In this document: positions 36,151 through 44,928 of the stretch, one piece after another
Layout: each line of letters starts with the position of its first letter
Position numbering within the stretch: the stretch's first letter is position 1
Source of the DNA: Actinomadura coerulea
GTDB lineage: Bacteria; Actinomycetota; Actinomycetes; Streptosporangiales; Streptosporangiaceae
Assembly: GCF_014208105.1 (NCBI RefSeq)
Contig: NZ_JACHMQ010000001.1
Coordinates: 3,968,001 to 4,032,000 of the forward strand
Direction: 5' to 3'
DNA length: 64,000 bases
Translations under genes and position numbers: made by a program
Notes under the pieces: generated by a model
Told to the model about the DNA's origin: nothing
What the model saw: the letters and a program-made list of their open reading frames with translations, nothing else
Database searches by the model: none

Positions 36151-36156
36151 CCGCCC
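36000..36156 (+). ncRNA. Candidate omega-RNA (scaffold plus guide)
   Basis: By analogy with IS605 elements, the guide RNA runs through the tnpB 3' end and the right-end hairpin (36113-36135), with the guide being the flanking bases after 36140 (CAACCTTTGACCGCCC). Those bases are the 3' end of the permease gene, so the RNA would target the empty site TTGAT-CAACC. The 5' boundary is a guess. Confidence 0.45.
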
Positions 36157-37000
36157 CTCCTAGGAGACCGGACACGAACTGCTTCTGGAACAGGAAGAAG
36201 ATCAACATGAGGGGGAGCGTCGCCAGGAAGGAGCCGAGGATCAGCCCGGAGTAGTCGACGTGGCTCTGCCCGATGAGCGTGTACAGCGCGACCGGCGCGG
36301 TGTACTTGTCCTCGGTGTTCAGCATCAGCAGCGGCCACAGGAAGGCGTTCCACTGCGTCATGAAGGTGAAGATGACCAGGGCGCCGAACTGGGGCCGGAC
36401 CACCGGGAGGACGACGCGGTAGAAGATGCGCAGGTCGCCCGCGCCGTCCATGCGGGCCGACTCGATCAGTTCGTCCGGGAAGGCGAGGAACGCCTGGCGC
36501 ATGAGGAAGATGCCGAACGAGTTGGCCAGGAACGGCAGGATGACCGCCTGGTAGGTGTCGACCCATCCGAGGCTCGCCATCATCTGGAACAGCGGGACGA
36601 GCAGCACCTGGAACGGGATCATCATGGTCGCCAGCACGGCGCCGAGCAGCAGGCGCCGTCCGCGGAACCGGTACTTGGCGAGCGCGTACCCGCACATGGC
36701 GGAGATCAGCGAGCTGAGCACGGTGTAGACGACGGCGACGCCCGCGCTGTTGAGCATGACGCGGCCGAAGCCGATCGTGTGCTCCAGCTCCACCAGGTTG
36801 TGCAGGAACCGGCCGCCCGGCAGGAACGGCGGCGGTGACGCGAACAGCTCGGAGTCGTCGCGGGTGGAGGCGACCACCATCCAGTAGAACGGCGCCGCGC
36901 TGATCAGCGCGCCCGCCAGGAGCAGCAGCAGGGCGAGCGCGCGGCCCGCGCGGGGGCGGCCCCCGCGCGTGCGGCTCCTTGCCTCGGCGGCCTGGCTCAC
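36140..37000 (-). CDS. Sugar ABC transporter permease (MalG type)
   Basis: This 286-residue inner-membrane protein has six transmembrane segments and the EAA loop (DELIESARMDGAGDLRIFYRVVLP) that contacts the ATPase. GTG 37000 overlaps the upstream permease stop (GTGA). No ATPase gene lies in the operon; like many actinobacterial CUT1 systems it probably uses a shared MsiK-type ATPase encoded elsewhere. The 3' end overlaps tnpB by 11 nt; the coding sequence is intact. Confidence 0.93.
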   Translation of the reverse strand: MSQAAEARSRTRGGRPRAGRALALLLLLAGALISAAPFYWMVVASTRDDSELFASPPPFLPGGRFLHNLVELEHTIGFGRVMLNSAGVAVVYTVLSSLISAMCGYALAKYRFRGRRLLLGAVLATMMIPFQVLLVPLFQMMASLGWVDTYQAVILPFLANSFGIFLMRQAFLAFPDELIESARMDGAGDLRIFYRVVLPVVRPQFGALVIFTFMTQWNAFLWPLLMLNTEDKYTAPVALYTLIGQSHVDYSGLILGSFLATLPLMLIFFLFQKQFVSGLLGGAVKG

Positions 37001-37947
37001 CGTGACCCGTCCTTCCCGATGAAGCGGAACTGGGCGTAGGAGATCAGCCCGATGATCGCGACGACGACCCAGGAGATGGCGGCCGCGTAGCCGAAGTCGA
37101 GCTGCTCGAAGCCCACCTTGTAGAGGTAGAGGACGGGCGTGGTGGTGGCGTTGCCCGGTCCCCCGCCGGTCAGGACGTAGTTCTCGTCGAAGAGCTGGAG
37201 CGTTCCGATCGTCGAGGTCACCGAGCAGAACAGGATGACGGGACGCAGCTGTGGCATGACCACCCGCACGAACGTGGTGAGGGGGCCCGCGCCGTCGATC
37301 GCCGCCGCCTCGTACTGCTCCCGGGCGATCGACTGGAGCCCGGCCAGCAGGATGACCGCGTTGTATCCCGTCCACCGCCAGGTGATCGAGCCGATCAGCG
37401 CCAGCCGCGCCCATCCGGGTCCGTTCAGCCAGTCGACGTCGGGCAGGCCGACGGCGCCGAGCATCTGGTTGACCAGGCCGCCGTCGGTCTTGAGCAGGAC
37501 GCGGAACACCACCGAGTAGGCGACCAGCATCGTGACGGCGGGCAGGAAGTAGGCGATGCGGAATCCCGCGCGCAGGCGCAGCCAGGACTGGTTCAGCCCG
37601 AACGCCAGCAGCAGCGCCAGCCCGATCATGACCGGGACCTGGACGAGGAGGATCAGCCCGGTGTTGCGCAGCGCGGCCCAGAAGACCGGGTCCGCCGCCA
37701 TCCGGCGGTACTGGGCCAGCCCGACCCAGGTCGTCACGCCGTCGCGGTCGGCGGTGAAGCTCTGGTAGAGGCCGGCCAGCAGCGGATAGGCGAAGAACAG
37801 CGCCAGCAGCGCCGCCGCCGGGCCCGCGAAGGTCCACGGCGTGCACCGGCGGCGCCAGCGCTCCCGCCACCGGGGCGGCGGGTCCGGCCGGGCCGTGCGG
37901 GCGGGTCCGCTCTTCGCGGACCTCTGTTTCGTCACGTCGACGACCAC
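36997..37947 (-). CDS. Sugar ABC transporter permease (MalF type)
   Basis: This 316-residue permease has a charged N-terminal tail (about 35 residues, rich in Arg), six membrane segments and the EAA motif (EQYEAAAIDGAGPLTTFVRVVMP). It starts four bases after the binding-protein stop and overlaps the next permease by 4 nt. It forms the heterodimeric channel with that protein. Confidence 0.93.
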   Translation of the reverse strand: MVVDVTKQRSAKSGPARTARPDPPPRWRERWRRRCTPWTFAGPAAALLALFFAYPLLAGLYQSFTADRDGVTTWVGLAQYRRMAADPVFWAALRNTGLILLVQVPVMIGLALLLAFGLNQSWLRLRAGFRIAYFLPAVTMLVAYSVVFRVLLKTDGGLVNQMLGAVGLPDVDWLNGPGWARLALIGSITWRWTGYNAVILLAGLQSIAREQYEAAAIDGAGPLTTFVRVVMPQLRPVILFCSVTSTIGTLQLFDENYVLTGGGPGNATTTPVLYLYKVGFEQLDFGYAAAISWVVVAIIGLISYAQFRFIGKDGSR

Positions 37948-37951
37948 GGGG

Positions 37952-39301
37952 TCACCCGGCGATCGACCGGCCGGTGGCGGCGGCGATCTGCTTGGCCGCC
38001 GAGTCCAGGGCCTTCGCCGGGTCGTCCCCGTGCAGCACGATGCCGGAGACGGTGCGGTTGACGACGTCCCTCGCCTTGGGGCCGTCCTTGGAGATCTCGA
38101 TCGGGGGCACCTTGTCCGCGAGGTCGGCGAACGTCGCGAAGACGGGCCGGCCGCCGTAGTAGGGCTGCGGCGCGGTCACGAACGGGTCCTTCAGCGCGGG
38201 GAGGTAGGCGGGGAAGAGGCCCTCGTTCTTCAGCATGGACACCTGGTTGGCGGTGTTCGCGAGGGCGAACTCGATGAACGCCCACGCCGTCCGCGCGTTC
38301 GCGCTGTGGCCGCTGACGGCGAGCGTCGACCCGCCGTCGTTGGACGTCCGCACCCCGCCCTGGTCGAACGCCGGGAGGGGCGCGACGCCGAACTTCCCCT
38401 TGAGTTCGGGCATCTCGTCGGTGAGGGTGCCCGACCACCACACCGCGTACGGGGTGGTGGCGACCTTGCCCGCCTTGGTGGCCGAGACGAGGCCGTCCCA
38501 GCCCTTCTCGAAGGCGACGAGGTCCTTGTCGGCGAGCGTCTTGAGCAGCGTCGCGGCGCGGACGGCCCGCGGGTCGGAGACGGCGATCCTCCCGCCGCGC
38601 ACGTATCCCTGTGCCTGCTGCTGGAGCAGCATCGGGAACATGCTGTCCTCCTGCGGGTCCATGACGAGGAGCTTCTTGCCGGTGGCGGCCTTGATCCGCT
38701 CGCCGGCGCGGACGTAGTCGTCCCACGTCGCGATGCTCGCCGGGTCGACGCCGGCCTTCTCGAACATGTCGGCGCGGTAGTAGAGGGCGCAGGGCCCGCC
38801 GTCCCAGGGCAGGGCGAAGACCTTGCCGCGCTCGTCGGTGACGTCCTTCCAGGCCGCGCGGGCGAACTCGGCCCGGCGGGCGCCGGCGAGGGGGGTCAGA
38901 TCGTACAGCCCGCCGGGGAAGGCGCCGATGTAGCCGGGGAGCCTGGTGCCCTCGATGGTGAGGACGTCGGGCAGGCCCTTCCCCGCCTTCATCCCCACGG
39001 TGATCTTGTCGTAGGCGTTGTCGTAGCCGATGTCGACGACGTCGACGCTCGTCCCGGGATGGCGCTGCTCGAAGGCGGGGGCGAGCCGCTTGAGCGCCTT
39101 CGCCGCGACGTCCCACGACCAGACGCCGATCCTTCCTTCGATCTTGGCCTGGGCGCCGGCGCTGAGCGCGGGCCCCGCCTTCCCGGCGCCGCCTCCGGTG
39201 GCGCACCCGCTCGCTCCGAGCAGCGCCGATACGGCTCCGGCGGCTCCGGCGGTCAGGACGGTCCGGCGTCCGATGGCCGCCCGTCCGGGGTTGGTCGCCA
39301 T
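37952..39301 (-). CDS. Sugar-binding lipoprotein of ABC transporter
   Basis: This 449-residue extracellular solute-binding protein (SBP_bac_8 type) has a twin-Arg-like start (GRRTVLTAGAAGAVSALL) followed by a lipobox LGASGCAT, so it is membrane-anchored. It has the two-lobed fold with RTSNDGGSTLAVS and NEGLFPAYLPAL. It is the first gene of the sugar operon (binding protein, two permeases, GH42, GH63). ATG 39301 follows GGGGAGG. The operator-like palindrome TGCTGTATACAGCA lies 28 bp upstream. Confidence 0.9.
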   Translation of the reverse strand: MATNPGRAAIGRRTVLTAGAAGAVSALLGASGCATGGGAGKAGPALSAGAQAKIEGRIGVWSWDVAAKALKRLAPAFEQRHPGTSVDVVDIGYDNAYDKITVGMKAGKGLPDVLTIEGTRLPGYIGAFPGGLYDLTPLAGARRAEFARAAWKDVTDERGKVFALPWDGGPCALYYRADMFEKAGVDPASIATWDDYVRAGERIKAATGKKLLVMDPQEDSMFPMLLQQQAQGYVRGGRIAVSDPRAVRAATLLKTLADKDLVAFEKGWDGLVSATKAGKVATTPYAVWWSGTLTDEMPELKGKFGVAPLPAFDQGGVRTSNDGGSTLAVSGHSANARTAWAFIEFALANTANQVSMLKNEGLFPAYLPALKDPFVTAPQPYYGGRPVFATFADLADKVPPIEISKDGPKARDVVNRTVSGIVLHGDDPAKALDSAAKQIAAATGRSIAG

Positions 39302-39328
39302 CTTGCCTCCCCAAGGGATTCGGGATAA

Positions 39329-39342
39329 TGCTGTATACAGCA
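39329..39342. promoter_or_regulatory. Operator palindrome shared by sugar and gcvP-like operons
   Basis: TGCTGTATACAGCA is a perfect 14-bp palindrome in the 98-bp divergent spacer. GTATAC-centred sites are usual for GntR/FCD regulators, two of which end the rightward operon. Confidence 0.65.
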
Positions 39343-39399
39343 CACTGCATCCTGTGTTCTCGTCAAGAGGGTGAGGCAAGGAATGTGAAGGAGAGCGAG

Positions 39400-40764
39400 A
39401 TGAACGCGCACCCCTACATCCCGAACTCGGTGCCCGAGGTGAAACGGGAGATGCTGGAGGCGATCGGCGCGCGGAGCGTCGAGGACTTCTACGCGGACGT
39501 GCCCGGCCGCATCCGGCTGGACCGCCCGCTGGACCTGCCCCCGCCGATGCGCTCCGAGGCCGAGCTGGTCCGGCACGTCGGCGGGCTGCTCGGGCGCAAC
39601 ACCAGCGCCCAGGAGGCGCTCAGCTTCCTCGGCGCCGGCTGCTACCACCACCACGTGCCCGCGGTCGTCGAGGAGGTGGTCAACCGCAGCGAGTTCCTCA
39701 CCGCCTACGCGGGCGAGCCGTACGAGGACCACGGCCGCTTCCAGGCGCTCTGGGAGTACCAGTCGCTGATGGGCGAGCTGCTGGAGATGGACGTCGTGAG
39801 CGTGCCGGTGTACGACGGCTTCCAGGCCGCGGCCACCGCGCTGCGCATGGCGGGGCGCATCACCGGCCACCGGAGGCTGCTGCTGGTGACGGCCGTCGCC
39901 CCGGACAAGCTCTCCAAGATCGAGGACTATGTCCGTCCCGACCACGACGTGGTCCTCGTGCCGGTGGACCCCGCCACCGGGCTCGCCGACCCCGCCGCGG
40001 TGCGGGCGGAGCTGGCGGCCGGGGACGTCGCGGCGGTGTTCGCGGAGGCGCCCTCGGCGTCCGGGATCCTGGACCCCGCCCTCCCGTCGCTGGCCGAGAT
40101 CGCGCACGAGGCCGGGGCCCAGTACGTCGTGGGCTGCAACCCGACCTCGCTGGGAGCGGTGACCCCGCCCGCGGCGTACGGCGCCGACATCGTCTGCGGC
40201 GACGTCCAGCCGCTCGGGCTGCCGATGAGCTACGGCGGGATGAACGGCGGCTTCATCGCCACGCGGGACGAGGAACTCTACGTGGGCGAGTTCCCCTCGC
40301 GGCTGTTCGGCCTGGCGCCCACCAGCGTCGAGGGCGAGTACGGCTTCGGCGACGTCGCCTACGAGCGCACCTCCTTCGCCCTCCGCGAGGAGGGCAAGGA
40401 GTGGGTGGGCACGGCCGCCGCCCTGAACGGCATCGCCGCCGGGGTCTACCTGGCGCTGATGGGGCCGCAGGGCATGCGCGAGGTCGCCGAGACGATCCTG
40501 GCGAACACCCGGTACGCGCTGGACCGGCTGGCCTCGGTCCCGGGCGTGGAGACCCCCTACGCGGACGCCCCCCACTTCGCCGACTTCACGCTCCGCTTCA
40601 CCGGCTCGCGGACCGCCGCCGAGGTCGGCGAGGCGCTGCTGGAACACGGGATCTTCGGCGGCAGGGTCCTGTCGGACACCGACGCCCTGTACTGCGTCAC
40701 CGAGATCCACACCAAGGACGACATCGACCGGCTGGCCGCGACCCTCCAGGAGATCGCCAAGTGA
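39400..40764 (+). CDS. gcvPA: GcvP alpha-subunit-like protein (glycine dehydrogenase subunit 1 family)
   Basis: This 454-residue protein matches the N-terminal subunit of split glycine decarboxylase, a PLP enzyme that works as an alpha2beta2 complex: FLGAGCYHHHVPAVVEEVV, FLTAYAGEPYED, LWEYQSLMGELLEMDV, then GDVQPLGLPMSYGG. The segment VPVYDGFQAAATALRMA replaces the near-invariant S/MYDGATA-type sequence of glycine enzymes. It is the first gene of the rightward operon; the symbol reflects family, not proven function. AAGGAGA precedes ATG 39400. No gcvT, gcvH or lipoate gene is in the window. Confidence 0.85.
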   Translation: MNAHPYIPNSVPEVKREMLEAIGARSVEDFYADVPGRIRLDRPLDLPPPMRSEAELVRHVGGLLGRNTSAQEALSFLGAGCYHHHVPAVVEEVVNRSEFLTAYAGEPYEDHGRFQALWEYQSLMGELLEMDVVSVPVYDGFQAAATALRMAGRITGHRRLLLVTAVAPDKLSKIEDYVRPDHDVVLVPVDPATGLADPAAVRAELAAGDVAAVFAEAPSASGILDPALPSLAEIAHEAGAQYVVGCNPTSLGAVTPPAAYGADIVCGDVQPLGLPMSYGGMNGGFIATRDEELYVGEFPSRLFGLAPTSVEGEYGFGDVAYERTSFALREEGKEWVGTAAALNGIAAGVYLALMGPQGMREVAETILANTRYALDRLASVPGVETPYADAPHFADFTLRFTGSRTAAEVGEALLEHGIFGGRVLSDTDALYCVTEIHTKDDIDRLAATLQEIAK

Positions 40765-42341
40765 AGACGGGCCCGACCCCCTCCCCCCTCGCCCCCGCCG
40801 ACGCGAAGATCGGCCCGAAGCCCCCGCTGCGCCGGTTCCACCAGGCCCGGTGGGACGAACCGCTGCTGTTCGAGCTGGGCTCCCCGGGCGAGCGCGGCGT
40901 GCTGCCGCCCCTCGCGCAGGCGCCCGCGGACGTCGTCCTCCCGGACGGGCTGCGCCGCGCCGCGCCGCCCGCGCTGCCGGAGCTGTCGCAGCCCCAGGTG
41001 CTCCGGCACTACCTGCGGCTGTCCCAGGAGAACCTCGGCGCCGACTTCAACGTCGACGTCGGCCAGGGCACCTGCACCATGAAGTACAGCCCCAAGGTCA
41101 ACGACCGGTTCGTCCGCGACCCGAAGGTGGCCGGGCTGCACCCGCTGCAGGACGAGCGGACGGTGCAGGGCGTCCTGGAGATCATGTACCGGCTGGAGGG
41201 GCTGCTGCGGGAGATCTCCGGCATGGACCGGTTCACCCTCCAGCCCGGCGCCGGTTCCGCCGCGATCTACACCAACGTCGCGATGATCCGCGCCTACTTC
41301 GCGGCGCGCGGGGAGGCCGAGACCCGCGACGAGGTCATCACCACGATCTTCTCGCACCCGTCCAACGCGGCGTGCGCGAAGACGGCCGGGTTCAAGGTCA
41401 TCACCCTGTACCCGGACGCGGACGGCTACCCCGACATCGAGGCGCTCAGGCAGGCCGTCGGCCCGCGGACCGCGGCCCTGCTCATCACCAACCCCGAGGA
41501 CACCGGGCTGTTCAACCCGCGGATCGAGGAGTTCGTCCGGATCGTGCACGAGGCCGGCGGCCTGTGCGCCTACGACCAGGCCAACGCCAACGGCATCCTC
41601 GGCATCACCCGCGCCCGCGACACCGGGTTCGACCTGTGCCACTTCAACCTGCACAAGACGTTCTCCACGCCGCACGCCTGCGGCGGGCCCGCCGCGGGCG
41701 CCTGCGGCGTGAGCGCGGAGCTCGCCCCCTACCTGCCGACGCCGACCGTCGAGTTCGACGGCACCCGCTACCGCCTGGACGACGACCGGCCCGAGTCGAT
41801 CGGGAAGATCCGGCCCTTCTACGGCGTCGTGCCGAACCTGGTGCGCGCCTACGCCTGGATCATGTCACTGGGCGGTGCGGGGCTGCGCGAGGCCGCGGAG
41901 GTGGCCGTCCTCAACAACAACTACCTGATGGCGAAGGTGCTCCAGATCCGCGGGGCGTCGGTGCCGTACGCGCCGGGACGGCCGCGGGTGGAGCAGGTCC
42001 GCTACAGCTGGGAGCGGCTCGCCGAGGAGACCGGCGTGCACAGCGAGGACATCGGCGTCCGCGCGGCCGACTTCGGCACCCACTACTGGACGAGCCACCA
42101 CCCGTACATCGTCCCCGAGCCGATGACGCTGGAGCCGACCGAGTCCTACTCGCGGGCCGAGCTGGACGAGTACGCCGCCATCCTCGCCGAGGTGGCCCGC
42201 GAGGCCTACGAGGACCCCGAGACCGTCCGGACCGCGCCGCACCGCTCCACCGTGCACCGCGCCCGCGTGGACGTCCTGGACGACCCGGCCACCTGGGCGG
42301 TCACCTGGCGGGCGTACCGCCGGAAGATCCTCGGGGAATGA
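40761..42341 (+). CDS. gcvPB: GcvP beta-subunit-like protein (glycine dehydrogenase subunit 2 family)
   Basis: This 526-residue PLP-fold protein carries the cofactor lysine in HFNLHKTFSTPH. Directly after it, the glycine-rich loop of true glycine decarboxylases (HGGGGPGxGPxGV) reads HACGGPAAGACGV, an unusual change in the active-site region. The conserved C-terminal part (RPESIGKIRPFYG, EPTESYSRAELDEY) is kept. GTG 40761 overlaps the gcvPA stop (GTGA). It probably decarboxylates or otherwise modifies a different amino acid or keto compound. Confidence 0.87.
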   Translation: MKTGPTPSPLAPADAKIGPKPPLRRFHQARWDEPLLFELGSPGERGVLPPLAQAPADVVLPDGLRRAAPPALPELSQPQVLRHYLRLSQENLGADFNVDVGQGTCTMKYSPKVNDRFVRDPKVAGLHPLQDERTVQGVLEIMYRLEGLLREISGMDRFTLQPGAGSAAIYTNVAMIRAYFAARGEAETRDEVITTIFSHPSNAACAKTAGFKVITLYPDADGYPDIEALRQAVGPRTAALLITNPEDTGLFNPRIEEFVRIVHEAGGLCAYDQANANGILGITRARDTGFDLCHFNLHKTFSTPHACGGPAAGACGVSAELAPYLPTPTVEFDGTRYRLDDDRPESIGKIRPFYGVVPNLVRAYAWIMSLGGAGLREAAEVAVLNNNYLMAKVLQIRGASVPYAPGRPRVEQVRYSWERLAEETGVHSEDIGVRAADFGTHYWTSHHPYIVPEPMTLEPTESYSRAELDEYAAILAEVAREAYEDPETVRTAPHRSTVHRARVDVLDDPATWAVTWRAYRRKILGE

Positions 42342-42351
42342 GGGCGCGGCG

Positions 42352-43458
42352 ATGAGGATCGGGCTGGTGGTGAACCCCGTCGCCGGGCTCGGCGGCCGGG
42401 TCGGGCTCAAGGGCAGCGACGGCGCCGACGTGCAGGAGAAGGCGCGGGCGCTCGGCGCGACGCCGCGCGCGCCGGAGCGCGCCGCGACCGCGCTGGCGGA
42501 ACTGCGCTCCCGGCTCGGAATCCCGTTCGCGGTGCCGACCGCGGGCGGGTCCATGGGCGAGGGCGCCGTCCTGCGCGCCGGGCTGGTGCCCGACGTCCGG
42601 TACCGGCCCGGCGAGCCCACCACCGCGGCCGACACCGTGCGCGCCGCGACCGCGCTCGCGCCGCACGTCGACCTGCTGCTGTTCGCCGGCGGCGACGGGA
42701 CGGCGCGCGACGTGCTGGACGCGGTCGGGGCCTCGGTCCCCGTGCTCGGCGTGCCCACCGGCGTGAAGATGCACTCGGCGGTGTTCGGGGCCACGCCCCG
42801 CGCCGCCGGGGAGGCGGCCGCGCTGATGGCCGCCGGCGGCGTGCGGATCCGGGACGCCGAGGTCATGGACCTGGACGAGGACGCCGTCCGGGACGGCCGC
42901 GTCTCCGCCCGCCTGTACGGCCACGTGCGGGTGCCCGACGTCCCGGTGCGCGTGCAGCAGCGGAAGGTGGGCGGCACGGTCGCGGATCCGTCGTCGGTCG
43001 CCGGGATCGCCGCCGGACTCGCGGAGCGCGCCGGGCCGTCCGGCCTGCTGGTGCTCGGGCCCGGCACCACGATGCGCGCCGTCGCGGCGGCCCTCGGCGC
43101 CGGCGTCCCGCTCATGGGCGTCAACGTGGTCGCGGGCGACGGGACGGTCGTCGCGGCGGACGCCGCCGCGGCCGAACTGGAGGCGCTCGCGGGCACGGCG
43201 CCGGCGTGGATAGCCGTGACTCCGATCGGCGGGCAGGGTTTCCTGTTCGGCAGGGGCAACCAGCAGATCTCCCCCGCCGTGCTGCGGGCCGCCGGCCGCG
43301 ACCGGCTCGCCGTCGCGGCGACCGAGGCCAAGCTCGCCTCGCTCGGCGGCCGTCCTCTGCTGGTCGACACCGGCGACGAGGAGCTCGACGCCGGCCTGCG
43401 CGGCCACCTGCCCGTGCTGACCGGGCACGGCCGGTTCGCCATGTACCCCGTCCGATGA
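42352..43458 (+). CDS. ATP-NAD/AcoX-type kinase-like protein
   Basis: This 368-residue protein belongs to the NAD-kinase-related COG3199/AcoX family: NPVAGLGGRVGLKGSD at the N-terminus, FAGGDGTARDVLDA (the GGDGT nucleotide-binding motif), and GVPTGVKMHSAVFGATP. Members occur in acetoin and related catabolic clusters, but their reaction is not well established. It lies 10 bp after the beta subunit gene, in the same operon. Confidence 0.85.
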   Translation: MRIGLVVNPVAGLGGRVGLKGSDGADVQEKARALGATPRAPERAATALAELRSRLGIPFAVPTAGGSMGEGAVLRAGLVPDVRYRPGEPTTAADTVRAATALAPHVDLLLFAGGDGTARDVLDAVGASVPVLGVPTGVKMHSAVFGATPRAAGEAAALMAAGGVRIRDAEVMDLDEDAVRDGRVSARLYGHVRVPDVPVRVQQRKVGGTVADPSSVAGIAAGLAERAGPSGLLVLGPGTTMRAVAAALGAGVPLMGVNVVAGDGTVVAADAAAAELEALAGTAPAWIAVTPIGGQGFLFGRGNQQISPAVLRAAGRDRLAVAATEAKLASLGGRPLLVDTGDEELDAGLRGHLPVLTGHGRFAMYPVR

Positions 43459-43472
43459 AAGGGAGACCGAAC

Positions 43473-44231
43473 GTGAACACACTCGAAGGCAAGACGGCCG
43501 TGGTCACCGGGGCCGCGCGCGGCATCGGGCGGGCCGCCGCCGAGCTGATGGCCGGCCTCGGCGCCGCGGTCGTCCTGGCCGACGTCGACGAGGCGGGAGC
43601 GGAGGCCGCGGAGGCGATCGGGGCCGCGGGCGGCCGTGCCGCCTTCGTGCGCGGGGACGTGTCCGCAGCGGCCGACTGCGCGCGGATCGTCGGCGCCGCG
43701 CGGGACGCCTTCGGCGGGGTGGACGTCCTGTTCAACAACGCGGGCGTCATCCGCCGCTCCACCGTCCTGGAGATCGAGGAGGACGACTGGGACCTGGTGA
43801 TGGCCGTCAACGTCAAATCGATCATGTTGATGAGCCGTGCGGCGATACCGTTGATGGCCGCCGCCGGGGGCGGCAGTATCATCAACACCGGCTCGGGCTG
43901 GGGCATCCAAGGGGGAGCGCAAGCCGTGTCCTACTGCGCTTCGAAGGGCGCCGTGGTGAACATGACCCGGGCCATGGCGATCGACCACGGGCCGCAGAAC
44001 ATCCGGGTCAACTGCGTGTGCCCCGGCGACACCGACACCGGCATGCTCGCCGAGGAGGCCCGCCAGCTCGGCGAGTCGGCGGAGGCCTTCTACGCCGACG
44101 CGGCGGACCGCCCCCTCGGCCGGATCGGCCGGCCCGCCGACATCGCGGCGATGGTGGCGTTCCTCGCCGGCGACGCGGCCGCGTTCGTCAGCGGGGCCGT
44201 CATCCCGGTCGACGGCGCCGGCACGGCCTGA
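43473..44231 (+). CDS. SDR-family oxidoreductase
   Basis: This 252-residue classical SDR has TGAARGIGRAAAE, acidic strand-2 end LADVDEAG (NAD preference), NNAG, catalytic Ser in NTGSGWG, YxxxK (YCASK) and PG-motif VCPGDTDTGML. GTG 43473 has GGGAG seven bases upstream; an ATG at 43455 overlapping the previous stop would add six residues. It is the fourth gene of the gcvP-like operon. Confidence 0.88.
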   Translation: MNTLEGKTAVVTGAARGIGRAAAELMAGLGAAVVLADVDEAGAEAAEAIGAAGGRAAFVRGDVSAAADCARIVGAARDAFGGVDVLFNNAGVIRRSTVLEIEEDDWDLVMAVNVKSIMLMSRAAIPLMAAAGGGSIINTGSGWGIQGGAQAVSYCASKGAVVNMTRAMAIDHGPQNIRVNCVCPGDTDTGMLAEEARQLGESAEAFYADAADRPLGRIGRPADIAAMVAFLAGDAAAFVSGAVIPVDGAGTA

Positions 44232-44283
44232 CCGTCCGGCAGCGGCCTGACCGTCCGGTCCACCAGGAGAGGAAGACGACAGC

Positions 44284-44928
44284 ATGCCGATCGACCGCCG
44301 CCCCCTTCGCGAACAGATCAAGGACGAGATCCTCGACCGGCTGGGCAAGGGCGAGTTCGCCCCCGAACAGGCGATCAACGAGATGGTGCTGGCCGCGGAC
44401 CTCGGCGTCAGCCGCACGCCGCTCCGCGAGGCGCTCATCGGACTGGAGCGCGAGGGCATCATCGTGAGCGAGCGCGGCAAGGGGTTCCGGTTCGCCCCGA
44501 TGAGCGCGAAGGAGTTCGACGACCTCACCACGATCGTCGCCGCCCTGGAGTCGCTGGCCCTGGAGTCGACCGACCCCGGGTTCCTGCGCGCGGTCGCCCC
44601 CCGGCTCCTGGAGGAGGCCCGCGCGTTCTCCGTTCCCGAGGCGGAGCACGCCGTCATAGAGCGCTACGACGACGCCTGGCACGATCTCCTGCTCTCCGGC
44701 TGCCCCAACGATCGGCTGATGGACCTCATCACCTCGCTCAAGCTCACCATGCACCGCTACGAGCGCGTCGTGGTCGGCGACTGGGAGGTGCTGGAGCGCT
44801 CGGCCGAGGAGCACGAGCGGATCGCCGAACGCCTGGTCGAGTCGGACGTCGAGGGGGCCGTCGAGGCCCTGAAGGCCAACTGGCAGAGCGGCAAGGCCAG
44901 GATCCTCGCGCGCCTCACCGAGCGATGA
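44284..44928 (+). CDS. GntR/FCD regulator 1
   Basis: This 214-residue protein has a GntR winged helix (LREQIKDEILDRLGKGEFAP, LGVSRTPLREALIGLEREG) and an all-helical FCD effector domain with the metal/ligand Asp and His residues (DDAWHDLLL, EEHERIAERL). Its ATGA overlap with the next gene shows co-translation of two non-identical GntR proteins. It is a likely regulator of the divergent promoter at 39.3 kb. Confidence 0.9.
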   Translation: MPIDRRPLREQIKDEILDRLGKGEFAPEQAINEMVLAADLGVSRTPLREALIGLEREGIIVSERGKGFRFAPMSAKEFDDLTTIVAALESLALESTDPGFLRAVAPRLLEEARAFSVPEAEHAVIERYDDAWHDLLLSGCPNDRLMDLITSLKLTMHRYERVVVGDWEVLERSAEEHERIAERLVESDVEGAVEALKANWQSGKARILARLTER

